A stretch of 63,286 nt of DNA from Sinorhizobium saheli. GTDB taxonomy: Bacteria > Pseudomonadota > Alphaproteobacteria > Rhizobiales > Rhizobiaceae. A program made the position numbers and the translations under genes. Under the pieces are notes generated by a model that was not told the DNA's origin, did no database searches, and saw only the letters and a list, made by a program, of their open reading frames with translations. The DNA lies in NCBI RefSeq assembly GCF_001651875.1, contig NZ_LNQB01000057.1:1-63286 (forward strand), given 5' to 3'. Position 1 is the stretch's first letter. Each line of letters starts with the position of its first letter. This document shows positions 55,372 through 63,286 of this stretch, piece by piece.

Positions 55372-56240
55372 ATGATCCGTGCGACTCCGTCACTTCTTCT
55401 GCCGCGCCCCTTTTGCAGTTAGGCATCGGTGTGACGATCGCCTCGACGTCAGGCCTCGTTCGGCCTGCGCGCGCCGACGAGCCAAGCGGCCCCGCGGACG
55501 AGGATATTTTCCAGTTCGCGCTCAACCTCGAATACATGGAAGCCGAGTACTATCTGCGCGGCACGACCGGCAAAGGAATCGACGACGCCGATGCGGGTAC
55601 GGACGCGGGCCCCGTCACCGGCGGCAAGCAGGTCACCTTCGACACGCCGGCCGTAGGCGAGTTCATGCGCGAGGTGGCGGACAACGAACTCGCGCATGTC
55701 AAGTTTTACCGCAAGACACTTGGGGACCAGGCCGTGCCGCGGCCGGCGATCGATTTCGACGCCGGCTTTGCCGCGGTCGCAAAAGCCGCTGGCCTTGGCG
55801 AGGACTTCGACCCCTTCGGCAATGAGATGAATTTCGTGCTCGGCGGAATGCTGTTCGAAGACGTTGGCGTGACCGCCTATGCGGGCGCCGCAACCGTCTT
55901 GAAGAACAAGGATTTTCTCGCCGCTGCCGCGGGCATTCTTGCCGTCGAGGCCTACCACATGGGCATGGCTCGCTCGACGCTCTACAGAATGGGCGAAAAG
56001 GCATGGGAGGCGGCGAACGCCGTTTCCGACGCGCGTGACAAGATCGATGGATCGGACGACAAGGATCAAGGCATCCGGATGGATGAAAAGGCCAACGTCG
56101 TTCCTTCGACACCGGACGCGGTAGCCTTCACGAGAACGCCCGAAGAAGTGTTGCGGATTGTCTATCTCACCGATCAGCCGGGCACGAACAAGGGCGGCTT
56201 CTATCCGAACGGCATGAACGGCGCGATCAAGAGCACCTGA
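55372..56240 (+). pseudogene. Ferritin-like secreted protein with apparent frameshift in the signal peptide
   Basis: A ferritin-like (DUF4439/desiccation-related) protein. The helical core with Glu/His ligands shows NLEYMEAEYYLRG, DNELAHVKFYRK and LAVEAYHMGM. The best start is the ATG at 55372 after GGGAGGAAGCC, but its frame (MIRATPSLLL...) stops after 16 codons. One missing base near 55401 would join it to the downstream frame and create a proper signal peptide (LLQLGIGVTIASTSGL, then ARADEPS). The downstream frame alone is open from a TTG at 55314, with no ribosome site. So the gene is either frameshifted or carries a sequencing error; the mature part is intact. CGGCCACCC/GGGTGGCCG at 56253-56295 is a terminator-like stem. 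Confidence 0.65.
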
Positions 56241-56335
56241 GCGAAGATCGCGCGGCCACCCCCGAGCGGCATCTCCTGTCACCTTCGGGTGGCCGTGTTC
56301 ATGCCGATCGATCGACGACCTTTCGAAGCGCGCGA

Positions 56336-56653
56336 TCAGCAGCCGGTGGTATCCCGCCCCTGGCTCGGGTTCACGTCCTGTTTGGCGAGGCCGGGCGGGC
56401 AATCCTTGTTGCTGATGTCGTCCTGCGCCTCATCAGAGGCGCTTCTCTCATCGCTTCTCACGCTGCCGGTGGTCTCGCGGGAGACCGCTTTATCTTTGCT
56501 TGAATCCATCTTGCAGTTTGCACTGCCGGGATCGCACCTTTCCACGTTCGACGAAGGGTCGTTGGTGGGCGCTTTACCGGACTGAGCGAAGGCAGAGAGG
56601 CTCGTCGCGGCGAAAAATGCTGCCGCCAGGGCAGCGGACACAGCGGGTTTCAT
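56336..56653 (-). CDS. Small secreted hypothetical protein
   Basis: A 105-residue protein with a signal peptide ending at SAFAQ (about 23) and a hydrophilic mature part with Cys residues (RCDPGSANC, KDCPPG, C-terminal Cys). The start at 56653 is favoured because GGAG lies 6 nt upstream; an ATG four codons earlier is possible. No domain recognised; the mature part is probably disordered. Confidence 0.6.
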   Translation of the reverse strand: MKPAVSAALAAAFFAATSLSAFAQSGKAPTNDPSSNVERCDPGSANCKMDSSKDKAVSRETTGSVRSDERSASDEAQDDISNKDCPPGLAKQDVNPSQGRDTTGC

Positions 56654-56788
56654 CTTCAACTCCATTGTCGTTGCCGGCCCCAATGCTCTCAAGTCGGCGG
56701 CGAGCGAGGAACCGCCGGTGTCGGAAAAGGTTCCGACAAGAGCCAAAGAGGATGGACGAGGCTGCCGGTGTTTCCGCGTCAAATCCGA

Positions 56789-57544
56789 CTATTGAACAAG
56801 CGGCCGCAGCGCGGCTTGAGTCTCCCTTAGCAAAGGGAGGTAGCGCTGCGCCAGTTCGGCGGCGGCGACGTGGGCGGCGGGGGCGCCGATGTTGAGCGCG
56901 GCGACCACCTGCCCGCGCGTGCTCATCAGCGGGACCGCGATCGAGCAAAGGCCGAGCTCGAGCTCCTGATCGATGACGGCATAGCCTTGGGCGCGAACCC
57001 GGCGCAGCTCCTCCATCAGCTCTTCCGGATCGGTCTTGGTGCGCGGCGTATTGGCCTTCAGTTCCGTGCGGTCGAGAATCGCGCGCGCCTCGACTTCCGG
57101 GAGAGCGGCGAGCAGCACGCGCCCCATCGAGGCGCAATAAGCGGGGAGCCGCGACCCCGGCATCAGGTTGATCGACATCACCCGGCGCTGCGAGGCTCGC
57201 GCGACGTAGACCACCTCGGTGCCGTCGAGAACCGAGACCGAGGCGCTCTGCCCGGCTTTTTCCGAGAGCTGGTCGAGATAGGGCTGGACGATTGCCGGCA
57301 AGGGCGTCGCCGAGAGATAGGCATGGCCGAGCCTCAGCATCTTCGGCGTCAGCGCAAAGAACTTGCCGTCGTAGTCGGCATAGCCGAGCTCGGACAGGGT
57401 CAGCAGCGAGCGCCTGACCGTCGCGCGATCGAGCCCGGTGATCTTCGCGGCCTCGGCGATCGAAAGACGCGGCTGCGCCTCACCGAAGGCTTCGATCACC
57501 ATCAGTCCGCGCGCAAAGCCGCTGACGAAATCGGTTTCCCGCAT
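56789..57544 (-). CDS. pcaR: IclR-family regulator, probable PcaR
   Basis: A 251-residue IclR protein: winged helix at about 8-70 (SIAEAAKITGLDRATVRRSL) and effector domain at 80-250 (GSRLPAYCASMGRVLLA). It is of the PcaR/PcaU/PobR subgroup and divergent from pcaIJF. It should respond to 3-oxoadipate. GTGAGGTGC upstream includes an alternate GTG start at 57556. Confidence 0.87.
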   Translation of the reverse strand: MRETDFVSGFARGLMVIEAFGEAQPRLSIAEAAKITGLDRATVRRSLLTLSELGYADYDGKFFALTPKMLRLGHAYLSATPLPAIVQPYLDQLSEKAGQSASVSVLDGTEVVYVARASQRRVMSINLMPGSRLPAYCASMGRVLLAALPEVEARAILDRTELKANTPRTKTDPEELMEELRRVRAQGYAVIDQELELGLCSIAVPLMSTRGQVVAALNIGAPAAHVAAAELAQRYLPLLRETQAALRPLVQ

Positions 57545-57574
57545 GTTGCACCTCACCAGTTCTTTGATTGATTA

Positions 57575-57590
57575 TGTGCGATATACGAAC
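57575..57590. promoter_or_regulatory. PcaR binding site
   Basis: TGTGCGATATACGAAC, on the other strand GTTCGTATATCGCACA, agrees at 14 of 16 positions with the Pseudomonas putida PcaR site as I recall it (GTTCGATAATCGCACA). A further CGCACAA half site lies at 57605. It lies in the pcaR-pcaI intergenic region. Confidence 0.7.
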
Positions 57591-57720
57591 AAATGTCAAA
57601 TAACGCACAAAATATTTGACGACCTTCAAAATTGGGCGCTTATTTCCGGCAATCGCCGCTGCCGCATGGCCTCTGAGTGAAGGCCGCGCCAGCCGCGCAC
57701 ATCAAGGAAGGGAGGCCTCA

Positions 57721-58578
57721 ATGGCACGCATCATGTCCCTCGCGGAGGCGGTGGCGGAGAATGTCCGGGACGGCGACACCGTCGCCATGGAGGGGTTTAC
57801 CCATCTGATCCCCTATGCCGCCGGTCACGAGGTTATCCGCCAGGGCCGGAAGAACCTGTTCCTCGTGCGCATGACGCCGGACATTCTCTATGACCAGCTG
57901 ATCGGCGTCGGCGCGGCACGGGGCATGAAATTCTCCTGGGGCGGCAATCCGGGTGTCGGCTCGCTGCACCGCTTCCGCGACGCGGTGGAAAATCAATGGC
58001 CGCGGCCGCTCGAAATCGAGGAGCACTCGCATGCGGCGATGGCCAATGCCTATGAGGCGGGCGCCGCGAACCTGCCCTTCGCGACCTTGCGCGGCTATAT
58101 CGGCGCCGACCTGCCGAAGGTGAACCCGAACATCAAGAGCGTCACCTGCCCCTTCACCGGCGAGGTGCTGGCCGCGGTGCCGGCGATCCGCCCGGACGTC
58201 ACGATCATCCACGCCCAGCGGGCCGATCGGAAGGGCAACGTGCTGATCGAGGGCATCGTCGGCGTGCAGAAGGAGGCGGTGCTTGCCGCCAAGCGCTCGA
58301 TCGTCACCGTCGAGGAGATCGTCGAGGAACTCTCGCCGCCTTCGCCCAATTCCGTGGTGCTGCCGGGCTGGGCAGTGACGGCGGTCGTCCATGTGCCGGG
58401 CGGCGCCTTCCCGTCCTACGCGCATGGCTATTATCCGCGCTCGAACGCTTTCTACATCCGCTGGGACGAGATCGCCCGCGACCGGGAGACGTTCGCCGCC
58501 TGGATCAAGGACAACGTGCTCGACGCAAAGCCCGAGGATTACGCCCGCTACGCCGCGAAGACGGCGAAGGTCGCTTGA
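57721..58578 (+). CDS. pcaI: 3-oxoadipate CoA-transferase subunit A
   Basis: A 285-residue CoA-transferase alpha subunit of the larger GctA-like type found in rhizobia. MEGFTHLIPYAAGHEVIRQG near 23 and the middle block ADRKGNVLIEG near 168 are characteristic. Together with PcaJ it moves CoA from succinyl-CoA to 3-oxoadipate. GGGAGG lies 6 nt before the ATG. Confidence 0.9.
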   Translation: MARIMSLAEAVAENVRDGDTVAMEGFTHLIPYAAGHEVIRQGRKNLFLVRMTPDILYDQLIGVGAARGMKFSWGGNPGVGSLHRFRDAVENQWPRPLEIEEHSHAAMANAYEAGAANLPFATLRGYIGADLPKVNPNIKSVTCPFTGEVLAAVPAIRPDVTIIHAQRADRKGNVLIEGIVGVQKEAVLAAKRSIVTVEEIVEELSPPSPNSVVLPGWAVTAVVHVPGGAFPSYAHGYYPRSNAFYIRWDEIARDRETFAAWIKDNVLDAKPEDYARYAAKTAKVA

Positions 58579-58588
58579 GGAGGCGAGG

Positions 58589-59379
58589 ATGACGGATTTC
58601 ACCCCCAATGAAATGATGACCATCGCGGCGGCGCGCGAACTCTCCAATGACGACGTCTGCTTCGTCGGCATCGGCGCGCCCTCGGCCGCCTGCAACGTCG
58701 CGCGGCTGACGCATGCGCCGGACATCACTCTGATCTATGAAAGCGGCACCGTCGGCACCAGGCCGGACGTGCTGCCGCTCTCGATCGGCGACGGCGAGCT
58801 CTGCGACACCGCGCTCTTCACCGTCTCGGTGCCGGAAATGTTCCGCTACTGGCTGCAGGGCGGCCGCATCACCACCGGCTTCCTCGGCGGCGCGCAGATC
58901 GACAGGTTCGCGAATCTCAACACTACCGTCGTCGGTCCCTACGACCGCCCGAAGGTGCGCCTGCCGGGCGGCGGCGGCGCGCCGGAGATCGCCTCCAATT
59001 GCGGCCGCATCTTCATCACCATGGCGCTTTCGAAGCGCGGCTTCGTCGAGAAGCTGCCCTTCATCACCTCGATGGGCCATGGCGAGGGCGGAAACACCCG
59101 CGAACGGCTCGGCCTGAAGACCAAGGGCCCGACGCGCGTCATCACCGACCTCTGCATTCTCGAGCCCAACCCCGTGACGAAGGAGCTGACGGTCGTCTCG
59201 ATCCATCCCGGCGTCGACCGCGAGCGGATCGTCGAGAACTGCGGCTGGCCGATCAAGTTCGCCGAGACCGTCATTGAAACGCCGGCGCCGGCCGAGACGG
59301 AGCTTTCGGTGCTGCGCGACATCAATGCCCGCACCAAGAAGGCCCATGAGGGCACCGGCCCGGGCAAGGAGGCCGCCTG

Positions 59380-59380
<1 letters not shown>
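58589..59380 (+). CDS. pcaJ: 3-oxoadipate CoA-transferase subunit B
   Basis: A 263-residue beta subunit. FVGIGAPSAACNVARLTHAP and LIYESGTVGTRP (about 25-60) include the Glu in YESG that fits the catalytic position. It starts 10 nt after pcaI with GAGGAGG upstream and overlaps pcaF by 1 nt (TGATG). Confidence 0.9.
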
Positions 59381-60582
<1,202 letters not shown>

Positions 60583-60614
60583 TTCTGTAACGACTCCTCC
60601 GGCGCAATTGGGGT

Positions 60615-60742
60615 GCATTCGCCCCTCACCCTAGCCCTCTCCCCGCACGCGGACGCACGCGGGGAGAGGGGACTTTGGGGCGGAGCGCTGCCGCGAGTCC
60701 CTTCACCCCGCCTGCGGGGAGAAGGTGGCCGGCGGATGAGGG
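60615..60742. repeat. Rhizobial palindromic intergenic repeat
   Basis: Shares CCCCTCACCCTAGCCCTCTC and GGGGAGAAGGTGGCCGG with the copy at 1505-1640. It lies between the convergent pcaF and acylphosphatase genes and may terminate both. Confidence 0.75.
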
Positions 60743-60766
60743 GCTGTTGCTCGCCGTCCACACCCG

Positions 60767-61051
60767 CTACCGGGTGATCCGGAACCCCTCCGGCGCCTCG
60801 ATCGAGGACGCATCCTCGTGTGCGACATCAACGACCGACGCGCCCGGCGGCCCCTGCCAGAACCGGCTCAGCATTGTGACAACGGCGCTCTGCGGGCCGG
60901 CGATCAGGGCCGTCACCGAGCCGTCGTTTTCGTTCCGCACCCAGCCGGTGAGGCCGAGCCGCTTCGCCTCGTCGCAGGTCCAGGCGCGAAAGCAGACGCC
61001 CTGCACTCTTCCCGTAATACGAACCAAGGCCGCCTTGCGCTCCTCGTCCAT
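60767..61051 (-). CDS. acyP: Acylphosphatase
   Basis: A 94-residue protein of family length. Catalytic Arg22 (CFRAW) and Asn40 (GWVRN), with GRVQGV before them, are all present. It hydrolyses acyl phosphates such as 1,3-bisphosphoglycerate or acetyl phosphate. AGGAGG lies 9 nt before the ATG; a GTG six codons upstream is a less likely start. Confidence 0.9.
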   Translation of the reverse strand: MDEERKAALVRITGRVQGVCFRAWTCDEAKRLGLTGWVRNENDGSVTALIAGPQSAVVTMLSRFWQGPPGASVVDVAHEDASSIEAPEGFRITR

Positions 61052-61201
61052 GACCGCCTTCCTCCTCACCTCTCGAATCTGGTGCAGGCGGCGCTGAAGA
61101 CAAGCTCAGCAAAACCACGCGCATCGGCCTCATCATCGTCGCAATTCCGCGACAAATTTTGATCGTCCGGATAAAATTTTTTCCGCCAGGGGGCTTGCAA
61201 T

Positions 61202-61223
61202 TGCTGCGATGCAGCATTATTGT
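61202..61223 (+). promoter_or_regulatory. sRNA promoter with PhaR-like palindrome
   Basis: TTGCAA at 61195-61200 and TATTGT at 61218-61223 (17 nt apart) form a promoter; the spacer holds TGCTGC-GAT-GCAGCA (61202-61216), a CTGC-N3-GCAG site like that reported for PhaR/AniA, the PHB-linked regulator. A repressor bound there would block the polymerase. Confidence 0.6.
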
Positions 61224-61229
61224 ATGACT

Positions 61230-61341
61230 TATCGATGGAGCTCTCCTCCTCCCGGCTCCATCGGGGATCGGCGACACTCCTCCTCCCAGTTGCCGATCAG
61301 GATCGAAAGCCCGGCGTCCTCCCACGCCGGGCTTTCTCTTT
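61230..61341 (+). ncRNA. Alpha-r14-family-like trans-acting sRNA (NfeR1-like)
   Basis: Three stem-loops, each exposing a CCUCC anti-Shine-Dalgarno run. Hairpin 1: GATGGAGC/GCTCCATC (61234-61262), loop with CTCCTCCTCCC. Hairpin 2: GATCGGC/GCCGATC (61266-61298), loop with the same run. Hairpin 3, the terminator: GAAAGCCCGGCG/CGCCGGGCTTTC (61305-61336), loop TCCTCCCA, then TCTTT. This matches the described architecture of the alpha-r14 RNAs of rhizobia, which pair with ribosome sites of target mRNAs, often of ABC transporters. Start site inferred from the promoter. Confidence 0.8.
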
Positions 61342-61423
61342 GCACCGAGCAGCCGCGACCGAGCACGGGTCGTAGCGCGCGGGAGATCGCGATAAGATCG
61401 GGCGATGCCCGGCGGAAAATTTG

Positions 61424-61448
61424 GGAACATTTCTCAAGATCGGGCATC
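61424..61448 (+). promoter_or_regulatory. ECF-type promoter of the sigma factor gene
   Basis: GGAACATTTC, 10 nt, GCATC (61444-61448). The same string with the same spacing occurs at 62153-62177. It lies 24 nt upstream of the sigma gene ATG, implying autoregulation. Confidence 0.6.
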
Positions 61449-61471
61449 CAATCCGCGATAAGGAGCCAATC

Positions 61472-62149
61472 ATGCCTGTCGCCGAGACCCATCGTTCCTT
61501 GAAAAGCCCGCCTTCCGCGGCGGATATCGAGAGCTTCCGCGCGATCATGCAAGCGCATAATCGCAAGCTCTACCGCATCGCCCGAAGCATCCTGCGCAAC
61601 AACAGCGATGCGGAAGACGTGCTGCAGGAGGCCTATGTCCGTGCCTTCACGCATCTTGCCGATTTCCGCGGCGAAGCCGCCGTCGCAACCTGGCTCTCGC
61701 GCATCGTCATCAACGAGGCGCTCGGCCGCCTGCGCAAAGGGAAGCGCCAGAAAAGGCTCGCCGAGGATATGCGACAGTCGCACCAGGCGGAGATCATCGC
61801 CTTCCCCCTCCAAGCAAGCACTCCGGAAAAGACGATGGCACAGCGACAGATACTCGCCCTGGTCGAAAGGCTGACGGATGAGCTTCCGGACACCTACCGC
61901 ACCGTCTTCGTTCTGCGGGTCATCGAGGGGCTGAGCAACGAGGAAACCGCCGAGCTGCTCGCGCTGCGCCCGCAGACCGTGCGCACCAGGCTGCACCGGG
62001 CACGCCATCTCCTGAAAGAGGGACTGGAACGGCAGATCGGCCCGGTCCTGCTCGATGCCTTCCCCTTCGCTGGCAAGCGTTGCGAGCGCCTGACGGAGGC
62101 CGTTCTCGCCCGCATTTCGCGCCAACCGGTGGAGCCGGACTGCAAATAA
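61472..62149 (+). CDS. ECF RNA polymerase sigma factor
   Basis: A 225-residue ECF sigma factor. Region 2 (about 22-90) has LYRIARSILRNNSDAEDVLQ, then EAYVRAF; region 4 (about 130-190) has LPDTYRTVFVLRVIEGLSNE, then ETAELLALRPQTVRTRLHRA. AAGGAG lies 6 nt before the ATG at 61472; the longer frame from 61421 runs through the promoter. No anti-sigma factor gene is adjacent. It probably drives its own gene and the next operon. Confidence 0.88.
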   Translation: MPVAETHRSLKSPPSAADIESFRAIMQAHNRKLYRIARSILRNNSDAEDVLQEAYVRAFTHLADFRGEAAVATWLSRIVINEALGRLRKGKRQKRLAEDMRQSHQAEIIAFPLQASTPEKTMAQRQILALVERLTDELPDTYRTVFVLRVIEGLSNEETAELLALRPQTVRTRLHRARHLLKEGLERQIGPVLLDAFPFAGKRCERLTEAVLARISRQPVEPDCK

Positions 62150-62152
62150 TCG

Positions 62153-62177
62153 GGAACGTTTCGACCTCGCGAGCATC
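62153..62177 (+). promoter_or_regulatory. ECF-type promoter of the DUF4142-cupredoxin operon
   Basis: GGAACGTTTC, 10 nt, GCATC (62173-62177), the twin of the site in front of the sigma gene, 53 nt before the DUF4142 ATG. Confidence 0.6.
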
Positions 62178-62230
62178 AAAAGCGGGTCAATTGAACGTCA
62201 CGCTTCGAGCTTCGAGGAAAGGAACATACC

Positions 62231-62755
62231 ATGACCATGAAACTGACGACCGCCGCAGCCGCAATCGCGCTCCTGTTCGCGACCAACGGGGCCCTCGCCG
62301 CCGACAAGCCGACCGATCCGCAGATCGCGCACATCGCCTATACCGCGGGCGTGCTCGACATCGAAGCCGCGAAGCAGGCGATCGCGACGTCGAAGAACAA
62401 GGCCGTGGTCGAATTCGCCGAAACGATGGTGCGCGACCATGAGGCGGTGAATAAGCAGGCCCTTGAGCTCGTGAAAAAGCTCAACGTCACGCCCGAAGAC
62501 AACGACACCAGCAAGGCGCTGACCCAGGCGGCGGAGGCCAAACGCCAGGAACTCGCCAAGCTTTCCGGCGCGGCGTTCGACAAGGCCTATGTCGAGCAGG
62601 AGGTCGCCTACCACAAGCAGGTCAACGGCGCCCTCGAAACGCTGCTGATCCCGTCGGCTGAGAATAGCGAACTCAAGTCCCTGCTCGAAACCGGACTGAA
62701 GCTGTTCCAGGGCCATCAGCAACATGCCGAGCATGTCGCGATGGAATTGAAATGA
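62231..62755 (+). CDS. DUF4142 periplasmic protein
   Basis: A 174-residue exported helical protein. The signal peptide ends at GALAAD (about 24). The mature part is a ferritin-like four-helix bundle with ETMVRDHEAVNKQALELVKK and HKQVNGALETLLIP, as in DUF4142. Such proteins are linked to oxidative or envelope stress. It overlaps the cupredoxin gene by 4 nt. A second Met at codon 3 is an alternative start. Confidence 0.85.
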   Translation: MTMKLTTAAAAIALLFATNGALAADKPTDPQIAHIAYTAGVLDIEAAKQAIATSKNKAVVEFAETMVRDHEAVNKQALELVKKLNVTPEDNDTSKALTQAAEAKRQELAKLSGAAFDKAYVEQEVAYHKQVNGALETLLIPSAENSELKSLLETGLKLFQGHQQHAEHVAMELK

Positions 62756-63075
62756 ACACGCCCGTCTGCCAGGCCGCCCTTGTCACCCTGTTGCTCGCAG
62801 CGGCCGCCGCCGCCGCTCCATCGCAGGCGGAAACCATCCGGGTTACGGTCGAGCGGCTCGCCTACACGCCGGCCGAGATCGACGCGAAAGTCGGCGACGA
62901 GATCGAGTGGATAAACAAGGATGCCCTCGTCCACACCGCCACGGTGAAGGGCGGCGCCGAAGTGATGCTGCCGGCGAGGAAATCCGGCCGGCTCCTGCTC
63001 AAGGAGCCGGGGAGTTTCGACTATATCTGTCGCTATCATCCGAACATGAAGGGCCGCATCACCGTGCGACCCTGA
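62752..63075 (+). CDS. Cupredoxin (plastocyanin/amicyanin-like)
   Basis: A 107-residue periplasmic blue copper protein. Signal peptide to about residue 26 (APSQA|ET). All four type 1 copper ligands are visible: His61, Cys93, His96 and Met99 (YICRYHPNM). It probably carries electrons in the periplasm or scavenges copper. Coupled to the DUF4142 gene by ATGA overlap. Confidence 0.88.
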   Translation: MNTPVCQAALVTLLLAAAAAAAPSQAETIRVTVERLAYTPAEIDAKVGDEIEWINKDALVHTATVKGGAEVMLPARKSGRLLLKEPGSFDYICRYHPNMKGRITVRP

Positions 63076-63080
63076 CGCAC

Positions 63081-63104
63081 GGCCGGCCGGCTTTCCGGCC
63101 GGCC
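63081..63104 (+). terminator. GC-rich terminator after the cupredoxin gene
   Basis: GGCCGGCCGG (63081-63090), CTTT, CCGGCCGGCC (63095-63104): perfect 10-bp stem, 6 nt after the cupredoxin stop. No U-run follows, so termination strength is uncertain. Confidence 0.6.
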
Positions 63105-63110
63105 GGCTCT

Positions 63111-63211
63111 TAGAGCGGGATGCGCTCACATGGGTTCGCGCCGCACTATCCTTTTGTTTTTGCCGCATTTGTGCGACGTCAGGTGATTCCACCTGACTGC
63201 AAAATGCTCTA
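63111..63211. repeat. RIME-like intergenic element, copy B
   Basis: A 101-bp element with TAGAGC/GCTCTA ends and the same core as copy A at 47027-47128. The terminal IS-like repeat begins 1 nt beyond its right end, so the IS probably inserted at the element's edge. Confidence 0.85.
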
Positions 63212-63212
63212 A

Positions 63213-63286
63213 CAGGCTGCTGAAAATCGTGTTGCGTTACCGCAAGCCATCGCGGTGGGTGCGATTTTTTGGCGGATTTCGGCAGG
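63213..63286. repeat. Terminal inverted repeat, right copy (probable IS end)
   Basis: Exact reverse complement of bases 1-74; starts CAGGCTGCTGAAAA. The element would continue beyond the window. Confidence 0.7.

Overview
The window is high-GC alphaproteobacterial DNA and most likely comes from Sinorhizobium/Ensifer, possibly a pSymB-like chromid. The evidence is the pcaDCHGB/pcaQ and pcaIJF/pcaR arrangement with recognisable PcaQ and PcaR sites, RIME-like intergenic elements, other dispersed rhizobial palindromes, an alpha-r14-type sRNA with three anti-Shine-Dalgarno loops, and many ABC transporters. The species cannot be fixed from sequence reading alone. The first and last 74 bases are perfect reverse complements of each other and look like one end of an insertion sequence, so the window may be a draft contig ending in copies of one IS, or a segment flanked by inverted IS copies.

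Layout. (1) 0-5 kb: a glutathione S-transferase whose ribosome site sits 3 nt from the IS end, a small membrane protein, a selenium-binding protein/methanethiol oxidase, a protein with two HARP-like repeats, and a candidate sRNA. (2) 4.9-12.7 kb: a ribose-type sugar ABC operon with an SMP-30 lactonase, divergent from a GAF histidine kinase and its response regulator. (3) 12.8-20.9 kb: a likely phosphodiester-scavenging region with a sulfatase/phosphodiesterase, two glycerophosphodiesterases and a Ugp/Mal-type ABC transporter. (4) 21-28.7 kb: microproteins, then a PycTM-like (DUF5706) membrane protein divergent from a FecR-TPR-beta-barrel protein and a CHASE2 adenylate cyclase. (5) 28.7-33.2 kb: a Liv-type ABC operon. 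(6) 33.8-38.1 kb: a secreted protein, an orphan TreY and a YihY-family membrane protein. (7) 38.2-46.9 kb: protocatechuate genes pcaDCHGB with pcaQ, a toxin-antitoxin pair, an orphan TfuA, and pobA with an AraC regulator. (8) 47-56.7 kb: gamma-glutamyltransferase, a sulfite-oxidase-like enzyme, a polysaccharide gene group, and a ferritin-like secreted protein with an apparent frameshift. (9) 56.8-60.6 kb: pcaR-pcaIJF. (10) 60.7-63.2 kb: acylphosphatase, the alpha-r14-like sRNA, and an ECF sigma factor that shares a promoter motif with the operon downstream of it.

How the genes work together. PobA makes protocatechuate from 4-hydroxybenzoate, PcaHG, B, C and D take it to 3-oxoadipate, and PcaIJ and PcaF finish to succinyl-CoA and acetyl-CoA, so the whole lower pathway is encoded here in three separately regulated blocks. 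The least conventional module is the FecR/CHASE2-cyclase/PycTM-like neighbourhood, which resembles an envelope-sensing cyclic-nucleotide circuit.
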